Position numbers and translations under genes: made by a program. 64,000 bases of DNA from Poriferisodalis sp965214215 (GTDB taxonomy: Bacteria > Actinomycetota > Acidimicrobiia > Acidimicrobiales > Poriferisodalaceae), in NCBI RefSeq assembly GCF_965214215.1, contig NZ_CBDCBD010000003.1:1116001-1180000 (forward strand), in the 5' to 3' direction. How positions within the stretch are numbered: the first letter of the stretch is position 1; the number at the start of each line of letters is the position of its first letter. Below are positions 50,101-56,640 of this stretch, one piece after another. Below the pieces are notes generated by a model. The model saw only the letters and a program-made list of their open reading frames with translations. It was not told the origin of the DNA and ran no database searches.

Positions 50101-50226
50101 GACGTTGCGACTCCCACCCAGCGTCGGGCGGTGCTCGCAGAGATCACCGTCGCCGATGTGCGGGACCACGTTGCGCTGTTGTTCAACCTCGACAACCGCA
50201 TCGAGGTCTTCCGCTCAGCCGAATAG
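47200..50226 (+). CDS. M16 (pitrilysin/insulinase) family zinc metallopeptidase, lipoprotein
   Basis: 1008 residues. Starts MNSTSWRRIIALFFAAALLAAAC: charged n-region, hydrophobic core and a LAAAC lipobox with C23 as the lipidated residue. An acidic Glu/Pro/Asp-rich linker follows to about residue 95. The M16 zinc motif is H159-F-L-E162-H163 (inverted HxxEH) with the distal Glu in ERGIVLDEYR. The second half (from about residue 600) is the inactive M16 domain (VVVVVGDIDR; DVASAVIDDLLVGQVREELGDTYS pieces), giving the full clam-shell length. The start chosen excludes 30 upstream in-frame codons lacking a signal peptide. Likely degrades peptides outside the membrane. Confidence 0.93.
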   Translation: MNSTSWRRIIALFFAAALLAAACAPDSPDAVPEADEPDEEMAEVHEEEPESSAEPEKLSAVEDEPDEPQAPAEEQETVAEPAPEPIGEPADLGAFNDYQPGDPDATPLPVDSDVLIGELPSGLTYYLRSNDSPGDSVIMHLVVNAGAVLDPDGSEGAAHFLEHMMFNGTEQFSKNELLQVLRDFGTDFGPDVNAYTSPDETVYILDFKLDHPGALGLGLTVLSQWASAATLLPADVDAERGIVLDEYRLRDESASGRIGNFIDAIYYSGTVYEGMLIGGSEESNSSMTAETLREFYDTWYRPDNMAVVVVGDMPVADMETLLLHHFEDVTARTPAAPPQPDRSAFIADFVDEPVTDAVTHPDHGPIYISLDWQLPAWPAGTVGGERLRLMEDLIARMLDIRLDASFQAGQLSQATEPHFGAFAAGRGLRLYGTNYQGPDLNQATTDYISVVHGAAHYGFTQAEFDQAASALRTALEFQLESDETRQDGDYSFAYAAHFLSGADISSTEDRVDRVTALLDSYTADEMTAHLRWLLDKAPPLVVSIGPDPSDVPTAAELRAAVDAAAPLAPPEAQESIDALMSPPDPAAPAAERSVDLFDDAYEWEFPNGATVVFAPSDIAAGEVNVVAESLGGWSALSAGDSALVRHAVGAVASSGVGNATATQLDEYLATTTARVTPFIAQHSEGFSGAAGSDDLEALFALMHLYVTAPRITEVAVNEQIQAMQTRLANAETFPQWISELELIDALYQDSPWYEFVATSEQIDATTAESLLGLYQARLSDVDDLVVVVVGDIDRAAVADLATRYIGTLPTGEDDTFVDHNPGFPAGIRRITIPVEADSGSTGLEIVFGAETALSTRARVLADVASAVIDDLLVGQVREELGDTYSVYSSVAPEDATDRWTARISATGPSDGLTTSHAAILKILTELIENGPTETDLQQAIAVTRDNYVLESNSSIINPLLRRRHGDDDVATPTQRRAVLAEITVADVRDHVALLFNLDNRIEVFRSAE

Positions 50227-50339
50227 CCAAGGGGCTGAGCCGGCAGGCGAAGCCGCGGCCTGAGCGGCCCGTGAGCCCAATCGCATGATGATGGGGAACA
50301 AGAGCGGGAAACAACTGGTGCGACAGCGGGAAGGCCCGC

Positions 50340-51236
50340 CTACCTGCGTGGCTTCGAGGACACACCGCTGGGGTAACGGACCGCGACGAGCGTCAGCCCG
50401 TGCGGCGGCGCGATCGGCGCGGCTGCGTCGCGCCGGCGCGCTGCCATCACCGCAGGCACATCGCCGGCGGAGCGGTCGCCGCGTCCCACCGCCACGCACT
50501 GGCCCACGATGGCCCGCACCATCTGGTGACAGAAGGCATTGGCCTCGATCTCGAAGAGCAGTCGCCTGTCCTGCGCCGACCAGCGGGCCGCCGACACGGT
50601 CCGCACCAGCGAAGCGTCGGGACGATCCTTCGGCCTCCGGCAGAACGAGGCGAAATCGTGCTCGCCGACGAAGTGCCTCGCTGCCGCATTCATCCAGTCA
50701 ACTTCGAGCGGCACAGCAACATGCCACTCGAAGTCGCCGTAGCGGGGATCGGGATGGGCGGCGTTGCGGACTCGGTACTCGTAGGCACGGGACATAGCCG
50801 AGTGACGAGCATCGAAGCCGTCGTCAGCGAGTGACGCCGCGGTCACCGCGATCTCGGGTTGCAACATCCGGGTCAGTGACGTCGCCAACTTGTCCAGCCC
50901 GTCAAGACCGGCCCGCCGGTCGGCTCTGTGGGATCTGCCGTCCGGCTGACTGCCGTTGCCCCGGCCTGCAGTGATGCGCCCCAATCCGTCCGGGCCGAGC
51001 CGAAACGACACCACCTGACCCGTTGCGTGAACGCCGGCATCGGTGCGGCCGGCCACAGTGAGCACCGGTGCTTCGCCCAAGATGCGCTCCAGCGCAGCGC
51101 TCAGTTCGCCGGCAACCGTGCGTACGCCTGCATTTGCCGCGAAGCCGCGAAAACCCGTGCCGCGGTACGACAGATCCAGCCGGACTGTTCGGTGCCCGTT
51201 CCCCCGGCGGGCCTCATGCTCGTTCACCGCTGGCAC
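50340..51236 (-). CDS. truA: tRNA pseudouridine(38-40) synthase TruA
   Basis: 298 residues. Catalytic aspartate D66 in VAGRTDAGVHA; RLDLSYRGTGFRGFAAN at the N-terminus; SRAYEYRV, GEHDFASFCR and FCHQMVRAIVGQCV are family blocks. Modifies U38-U40 of the tRNA anticodon stem. A non-conserved Arg/Gly-rich loop lies near residues 82-108. In many bacteria truA lies between rplQ and rplM on the same strand; here it is inverted and 14 kb from rplQ. GTG start at 51236; GTG at 51225 (MNEHEARR) is possible. Confidence 0.95.
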   Translation of the reverse strand: MPAVNEHEARRGNGHRTVRLDLSYRGTGFRGFAANAGVRTVAGELSAALERILGEAPVLTVAGRTDAGVHATGQVVSFRLGPDGLGRITAGRGNGSQPDGRSHRADRRAGLDGLDKLATSLTRMLQPEIAVTAASLADDGFDARHSAMSRAYEYRVRNAAHPDPRYGDFEWHVAVPLEVDWMNAAARHFVGEHDFASFCRRPKDRPDASLVRTVSAARWSAQDRRLLFEIEANAFCHQMVRAIVGQCVAVGRGDRSAGDVPAVMAARRRDAAAPIAPPHGLTLVAVRYPSGVSSKPRR

Positions 51237-51316
51237 GGTAACTTCGCTGGGAGCGGCACGGGTACAGGCAGACGCCGGCTCGGCCGCGTCGGCAAGATCA
51301 CAGGGGGACGGGGTAC

Positions 51317-53038
51317 ATGCTCGATACGAGGATTGCGGGCGGCACGATCATCGATGGCACCGGGGCGCCACGCGTCCAGGGAGACATCGGCATCGCGGAG
51401 GGGCGCATCGTGGCCGTGGGCGACGATGCGGTGCGCGCGGCAGGAGCCGCCAAGCGAACCATTGATGCCTCCGACATGGTGGTTTCGCCCGGCTTCGTCG
51501 ACATCCACACGCACTTCGATGCGCAGGTCTTTTGGGACACCACGCTGTCGCCGTCGCCGCTGCACGGAGTGACCACCGTCATTGGCGGCAACTGCGGATT
51601 CACGATCGCCCCGCTGGAACCGGACCACGGCGACTACCTGATGCGGATGCTGGCCCGGGTGGAGGGCATGCCGCTCGCATCGCTGCAGCAAGGCGTCCCC
51701 TGGGACTGGCGCAGCTTCGGCGAGTACCTCGATTCCATCGACGGCACGCTCATGCCGAACGCCGGATTCCTCGTCGGTCACAGCGCATTGCGACGCGTGG
51801 TGATGGGGGAGCGATCGGTGGGCCACGAAGCCACGCCCGACGAACTCGACGCCATGAAGCGCATGCTGGCCGACAGCATCGCCGCAGGCGGGCTGGGCTT
51901 CAGCTCGTCATGGGCCAAGACCCACAACGACGCAGACGGCGAGATGGTGCCGTCGCGTTACGCCTCGACCAACGAGCTCGTCGAGCTGTGCTCGGTGCTG
52001 CGCACCAGCCCGGCAGTGGCGCTGGAGTTCATCCCGAGCATCGAACGATTCGACACTGACGTGTACCAACTGCTGGCTGACATGTCGGTGGCGGCCGACC
52101 GTCCGCTCAACTGGAACGTGATCTTCGCCAACGGCCGGCATCGAGACGCCATCGCCCAGAAGCTCGAAGCCAGCGATTTCGCCGCCCGCCAGGGCGGGCG
52201 AGTCGTCGCGCTCACGGCCCCGATGCCCGCCGTCAGCCGCCTGTGCTTCGAGAGCGGTTTCCTGCTCGACACCCTGCACGGCTGGGCCGAGCCGATGGCG
52301 CTGCCGCATGAGGAGAAGATGCAACTGATGGCTGACCCGCAGCGTCGAGCCGAGCTGAACGATCTCGCGCAGCAGCCCAGTGCGTTCCGCGGCGTCGCCC
52401 GCTGGGAGCGTCTCACGGTCGGGGAGGTGACCAAGCCCGAGCTGACGCAGTTCGAAGGTCGCACGATCGGTGAGATCGCCGACACCCAAGGCATCACTCC
52501 GTGGGACGCGCTGTGCGACTTGGTCGTTGCGGACGATCTCAAAACCGGCCTCTACCCTCGAGCCGCCGGGGACGATGACGACAGCTGGGAGCTTCGCAAG
52601 GAGCTGTGGACTGACGACCGCTGCGTGATCGGAGCGTCGGACGCCGGTGCACACCTCGACTTCCTGGCGACCTTCAACTATTCGACGTACCTGCTGGCAG
52701 CAGCCCGCGATCGCGGCATGCTCGAGCTGGAGGACGCCGTGCACAAGCTGACTGACGTGCCTGCCCGGCTGTACGGCCTGGCAGGCCGGGGCAGGTTGGC
52801 CCCCGGCTGGCACGCGGATGTCGTCGTGTTCGATCCAAACGAGGTAGCGCCGCGCTCGATCGAAGTGCGCGAGGACCTGCCGGGAGGTGCCTGGAGGCTC
52901 TATGGCGAGGCCGATGGCATCGACACAGTGCTCATCAACGGCCAAGTCGCGGTGAGCGGCGGCGAGTTCACCGATGCCCGCCCCGGCACCCTGCTGCGGG
53001 CAGGCCGAGACACGGTGCCTGTCACGGCAACCGGTTGA
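51317..53038 (+). CDS. N-acyl-D-amino-acid deacylase family amidohydrolase
   Basis: 573 residues, metal-dependent amidohydrolase-3 fold. Metal ligands H64 and H66 in PGFVDIHTHFDAQ; the D-aminoacylase-type LGFSSSWAKTHNDADGEMVPSR segment near residue 194; HLDFLATFNYSTYLL and the terminal GRGRLAPGWHADVVVFDP that closes the beta-sandwich. GGGGGACGGGG lies upstream of the ATG. Family members release the fatty or acetyl group from N-acyl-D-amino acids (or act on related D-hydantoin-like substrates). Divergent from truA. Confidence 0.9.
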   Translation: MLDTRIAGGTIIDGTGAPRVQGDIGIAEGRIVAVGDDAVRAAGAAKRTIDASDMVVSPGFVDIHTHFDAQVFWDTTLSPSPLHGVTTVIGGNCGFTIAPLEPDHGDYLMRMLARVEGMPLASLQQGVPWDWRSFGEYLDSIDGTLMPNAGFLVGHSALRRVVMGERSVGHEATPDELDAMKRMLADSIAAGGLGFSSSWAKTHNDADGEMVPSRYASTNELVELCSVLRTSPAVALEFIPSIERFDTDVYQLLADMSVAADRPLNWNVIFANGRHRDAIAQKLEASDFAARQGGRVVALTAPMPAVSRLCFESGFLLDTLHGWAEPMALPHEEKMQLMADPQRRAELNDLAQQPSAFRGVARWERLTVGEVTKPELTQFEGRTIGEIADTQGITPWDALCDLVVADDLKTGLYPRAAGDDDDSWELRKELWTDDRCVIGASDAGAHLDFLATFNYSTYLLAAARDRGMLELEDAVHKLTDVPARLYGLAGRGRLAPGWHADVVVFDPNEVAPRSIEVREDLPGGAWRLYGEADGIDTVLINGQVAVSGGEFTDARPGTLLRAGRDTVPVTATG

Positions 53039-53091
53039 GGATCCGAGCGCCAACTGCATCGCTGCCCCGCAGCGTCGTGACCGCTGCCCGG

Positions 53092-53097
53092 TAGCCT
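53092..53097 (+). promoter_or_regulatory. TAGCCT -10-like box before rplM
   Basis: The hexamer is identical to those before rpsL, tuf and rplC, 73 bases upstream of rplM. No TTG -35 lies 17 bases further up (GCAGCG there), so only the -10 is supported. Confidence 0.4.
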
Positions 53098-53170
53098 TGC
53101 CGGGTCCGATCCTTGGTGCCGATGTGCGGCACAGGAGCGGACGAGAAACCACCCCAAGCGGAGTTCCAGC

Positions 53171-53617
53171 GTGCGCACCTACGCCCCCAAAGCCTCGGAG
53201 ATCGAACGAGCGTGGTTCGTTGTCGATGCCGAGGGCATGGTGCTGGGTCGCATGGCAACTGAGGTCGCCAGGATCCTGCGCGGCAAGCACAAGCCGACCT
53301 TCGCCCCCTACATCGACTGCGGTGACCACGTCGTCGTGGTGAACGCCGACAAGGTGGTGCTCACCGGCGACAAGGCGACGCAGAAGCTCGTGCACCGCCA
53401 CTCGGGTTACCCCGGCGGACTGCACACTGAGAAGTACGGCGATCTGCTGGCTCGTCGTCCGGCCGATGCCGTGCGGCGGACCATCCGCGGCATGCTGCCG
53501 CACAATCGCTTGGGCCGGGCCCAGCTGCGCAAGCTCAAGGTGTACGCCGGTCCAGACCATCCCCATGCCGCCCAGCAGCCCCAAGCGCTGCCGCTGCCCG
53601 CCGCCATGGCGAGCTAG
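53171..53617 (+). CDS. rplM: 50S ribosomal protein L13
   Basis: L13, 148 residues: MRTYAPKASEIERAWFVVDAE, then RMATEVARILRGKHKP, CGDHVVVVNADKVVLTGDK, HSGYPGGL and MLPHNRLGRAQLRKLKVYAG. GTG start. Followed by rpsI as in most bacteria. Confidence 0.97.
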   Translation: MRTYAPKASEIERAWFVVDAEGMVLGRMATEVARILRGKHKPTFAPYIDCGDHVVVVNADKVVLTGDKATQKLVHRHSGYPGGLHTEKYGDLLARRPADAVRRTIRGMLPHNRLGRAQLRKLKVYAGPDHPHAAQQPQALPLPAAMAS

Positions 53618-53670
53618 GGCCGACGCTCTCCACGCCACATTCGCAAGCCGACCCGAAGGACCCCGATTTC

Positions 53671-54063
53671 GTGCCCGTTCCGCTGACGCAGACCACTGGC
53701 CGCCGCAAGCGCGCCGTCGCCCGGGTGAGATTCCTGCCCGGCAGCGGCAACATCTTGGTGAATGGACGCCCGTTCGACGAGTACTTCACCTCGTCGGTGC
53801 ACCGTATGGAGATCACCGAGCCGCTGCGTCTCACCGAGTCTGTCGAGGCCTATGACGTTTCCGCCACCGTGGACGGCGGCGGCGTGGCAGGACAAGCCGG
53901 CGCTCTGCGCTTGGGCATCGCCCGGTCGCTGCTGGTGCTCGATCCGGAGATGCGGCCGACGCTGAAGTCCGCCGGGATGCTCCATCGCGACGACCGCAAG
54001 AAGGAATCCAAGAAGTACGGCCTCAAGAAGGCCCGCAAGGCGCCCCAGTACTCCAAGCGCTAG
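53671..54063 (+). CDS. rpsI: 30S ribosomal protein S9
   Basis: S9, 130 residues: TTGRRKRAVARVRFLPGSGNILVNGRP (core) and GVAGQAGALRLGIARSLL, ending KKARKAPQYSKR, the C-terminal Arg that touches P-site tRNA. GTG at 53671 gives the family length. Confidence 0.97.
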   Translation: MPVPLTQTTGRRKRAVARVRFLPGSGNILVNGRPFDEYFTSSVHRMEITEPLRLTESVEAYDVSATVDGGGVAGQAGALRLGIARSLLVLDPEMRPTLKSAGMLHRDDRKKESKKYGLKKARKAPQYSKR

Positions 54064-54130
54064 AGGCCCGTCCGGTCCGGTTGCCCGGCCCCGGCAATCC
54101 AGCGCCCAGATGCGGACTCGGCAACGAAGC

Positions 54131-55543
54131 GTGAACGGACTCAGTTTCGGCACCGATGGCATGAGAGGGTCGGCATTCGCTGAGCTTGACGAGGTCGTCG
54201 CGCATGCGCTGGGACAAGCGGCGAACCGGGTATTGACGGGCGGCGCGGCATGCGTCGGCAGCGCCTGCTGGGCCGTGGGCCGCGACACACGCGAGTCGAG
54301 TCCGGCGCTGGCGCGCGCCTTGGCTGCGGGTCTGCGAGCGGCCGGCGCTGAAGTCATCGACCTCGGCGTCGTACCCACACCGGTCGTCGCGTTCGCAGCC
54401 GGGCACCTCGGCACCGCCGGCGCGATGGTCTCGGCATCCCACAATCCATGGCACGACAACGGCGTCAAACTGTTCGCTACGGGAGGCATCAAACTCAGCG
54501 ATGCGGCGCAGGCCGCAGTCTCGCAATGCCTCGCCGACGTGGGACTGACCCACGGCGATCGGCCGTCGGCAGCCGACGTCTTACGCCGAGGAGAAGCCGA
54601 CTCCACAGCAGAACGCGCTGCACCGGCCGATGAGTCGGCTCGGGTGCTGGACGCCTATGAGGCTTCGCTTGCCGACGCCATCGACCAACGCACGCTCGAC
54701 GGTTTGCATTTGGTGGTGGACGGAGCAAACGGAGCGAGCGCATCGCTTGCGCCCGAGGTGCTTCGACGCTTGGGCGCACAGGTCACAGCGCTGTCGTGTG
54801 ATCCCGACGGCCGCAACATCAACGACGGCTGTGGTTCGGTGAGCCCGGGATCGCTCCAAGCGGCCGTAGTCGAGGTGGGAGCGGATGTCGGACTGGCCTT
54901 TGACGGCGATGGCGACCGATTGATCGCTGTGGACAGCGGCGGACAGGTCATCGACGGTGATCGCCAGATGGCACTGTTCGCTGTCGACCTGCATGAGCGT
55001 GGCCTGCTCGCCGACAACACGCTGGTCGTGACGGTGATGTCGAACCTGGGGCTGCACCGCGCGATGGCCGAGGCGGGCATCGCGGTGGTACAGACCGCTG
55101 TGGGAGACCGTGCGGTGCTCGAAGCGCTGGACGCAGGCGGTCACAGCCTCGGCGGCGAGCAGTCTGGCCATGTCGTGTTCGGTCGCGAGGCCACTACGGG
55201 TGACGGGCTGCGCAGCGCAGTCCACCTGGCTGATCTCGTCGCCCGACGAGCCGCTGGGTCTGGTGGCTCGGCACTTTCGAGCGCCGCGCTTGCAGCTCAG
55301 GCGATGCAGGCAGCTCCGCAGGTGCTTCGAAATGTGCCAGCCGGATCTGGGCTGCTCACCGATGAGATCCAGCGGGCGATTGATGAGATCGCAGCAGAGG
55401 CAGGTACCGATGTGCGGGTGCTGGTACGCGCGAGCGGCACGGAGCCGGTCATCCGGGTCATGGTCGAAGCCTCCACCGAGCGCGACGCGGCGATTCTCGC
55501 CGACCGTCTGATCGAGGTGGTAAGCGCGGCCGGTGCCGGGTAA
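54131..55543 (+). CDS. glmM: phosphoglucosamine mutase
   Basis: GlcN-6-P to GlcN-1-P for UDP-GlcNAc synthesis. From the GTG at 54131 the protein is 470 residues and begins MNGLSFGTDGMRGS; the phosphorylated serine is then S103 (VSASHNPWHDNGVK), matching S102 of E. coli GlmM, which is why this start is preferred over the in-frame ATG at 54110. Also DGDGDR (Mg site), LGGEQSGH (sugar loop) and RASGTEPVIRVMVEA (phosphate loop). The GlmS-like gene follows after a gene on the other strand. Confidence 0.95.
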   Translation: MNGLSFGTDGMRGSAFAELDEVVAHALGQAANRVLTGGAACVGSACWAVGRDTRESSPALARALAAGLRAAGAEVIDLGVVPTPVVAFAAGHLGTAGAMVSASHNPWHDNGVKLFATGGIKLSDAAQAAVSQCLADVGLTHGDRPSAADVLRRGEADSTAERAAPADESARVLDAYEASLADAIDQRTLDGLHLVVDGANGASASLAPEVLRRLGAQVTALSCDPDGRNINDGCGSVSPGSLQAAVVEVGADVGLAFDGDGDRLIAVDSGGQVIDGDRQMALFAVDLHERGLLADNTLVVTVMSNLGLHRAMAEAGIAVVQTAVGDRAVLEALDAGGHSLGGEQSGHVVFGREATTGDGLRSAVHLADLVARRAAGSGGSALSSAALAAQAMQAAPQVLRNVPAGSGLLTDEIQRAIDEIAAEAGTDVRVLVRASGTEPVIRVMVEASTERDAAILADRLIEVVSAAGAG

Positions 55544-55549
55544 TCACTT

Positions 55550-55597
55550 TGCGCGGCTGACGCCGCCGTGTCCTGCTGAGACGGCCTGTGCCGCGCA
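55550..55597. terminator. long stem between convergent glmM and catechol dioxygenase genes
   Basis: TGCGCGGC (55550-55557) pairs perfectly with GCCGCGCA (55590-55597), with an inner GCCG/CGGC pairing. It fills the 57-base gap between two convergent stop codons, so it may act as a bidirectional terminator. Confidence 0.45.
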
Positions 55598-55600
55598 GGA

Positions 55601-56524
55601 TCAGGTGTAGACGTTCAGGAACGCCTCGTTGAGCCGGCGGTCGACGTAGAACACGCCCTTGCCGAGTTGCTCGGCATCCCAGGTCCGACGGGGATTGTCG
55701 GGGAAGTAGATGTACCCACCCGAGAACACTTCGTTTCGGTTGCCCGACGGATCCCAGAAGTAGATCGTCTGGCCGCGGGTAATGCCGTGCCGGGTCGGGC
55801 CGATGTCGACGGGGATGTCGTAGCGGCTCATCACGTCGCCTGCGTGCGCGACGTCGTTCCAGCTCTCCAAAAAGAACGACACATGATGGAAGATGCCCGG
55901 TTCGTCGTTGTGAACGAACGCCACGTCGTGGGCCTTGCTGGCACACGTCAGGAACGGCGCGATGTATGAGCCGTCGGGAGCGATCACCACCTCGGACAGC
56001 TCGAAGCCCAGCACCTCAGTGAACAATTCGACGGTCTCCGCGATATTCGGCCCGTACAGCAGGCAGTGGTCCATGCGTGTGGCCCGCATGCCTCGGGGCT
56101 CTTCGTCCCAGACGTCAGGGTTGTGCAGCGGCGGCGTCTTGTCGGCCGTCTCCATCTCCGAATAGAGGTGGATGGTGTGACCCGCCGGGATGGTGAAGCT
56201 GACGACTCGACCGAGCGTGGGCTGTGAACCCGGCTCGAGGTGGTCGACCTGCACGCCATGGTCGTAGAGCTTGTCGGTGAGTTCGGTCAGGTCGTCGTCG
56301 TTGCGCACCTTGAAGCCCATGAAGTCCATGCCGGGCTCATCGGCGGGCCGCAGGACGATGCTGTGGTGATCGAACTCGTCGTACGCCTTGAGGTAGACAC
56401 GCCCGTCATCGCCGGTTGCGACAACCGACAGACCGACGCGATCGCGGTAGTGGACGATGGAGGCTTCCACGTCGGTGCAGCGGATCTGGACGTACCCGGC
56501 TCGCATGACTCCAGTTATGGCCAT
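55601..56524 (-). CDS. catechol 2,3-dioxygenase (extradiol, XylE-type)
   Basis: Vicinal-oxygen-chelate extradiol dioxygenase, 307 residues from the ATG at 56524, the second of two nearby ATGs, chosen because AAGGGGG is then 7 bases upstream. Numbering coincides with Pseudomonas XylE: Fe(II) ligands H153 (MDHCLLYG), H214 (IFHHVSF) and E265 (GNRNE), and second-sphere H199, H246 and Y255 are all present. It cleaves catechols adjacent to the diol (meta cleavage). No other ring-cleavage pathway genes are adjacent; it sits alone on the minus strand between glmM and the GlmS-like gene. Confidence 0.94.
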   Translation of the reverse strand: MAITGVMRAGYVQIRCTDVEASIVHYRDRVGLSVVATGDDGRVYLKAYDEFDHHSIVLRPADEPGMDFMGFKVRNDDDLTELTDKLYDHGVQVDHLEPGSQPTLGRVVSFTIPAGHTIHLYSEMETADKTPPLHNPDVWDEEPRGMRATRMDHCLLYGPNIAETVELFTEVLGFELSEVVIAPDGSYIAPFLTCASKAHDVAFVHNDEPGIFHHVSFFLESWNDVAHAGDVMSRYDIPVDIGPTRHGITRGQTIYFWDPSGNRNEVFSGGYIYFPDNPRRTWDAEQLGKGVFYVDRRLNEAFLNVYT

Positions 56525-56540
56525 GGTCATTCCCCCTTTT

Positions 56541-56554
56541 GTGAGCAGGCTCAC
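56541..56554 (-). promoter_or_regulatory. GTGAGC-N2-GCTCAC palindrome upstream of the dioxygenase gene
   Basis: A perfect 6+2+6 inverted repeat 17-30 bases before the dioxygenase start, just downstream of an A/T-rich TTAGATA (minus strand) that could be the -10. Position and symmetry fit an operator for a dimeric repressor. Confidence 0.45.
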
Positions 56555-56640
56555 CTATCTAATCACGCATCCCCCACCCCCGCCGCCGGAGGCGATGCAC
56601 TCGACCGACGCGCCGTCGGGTGCTCGGTACCCTCGCTGTT

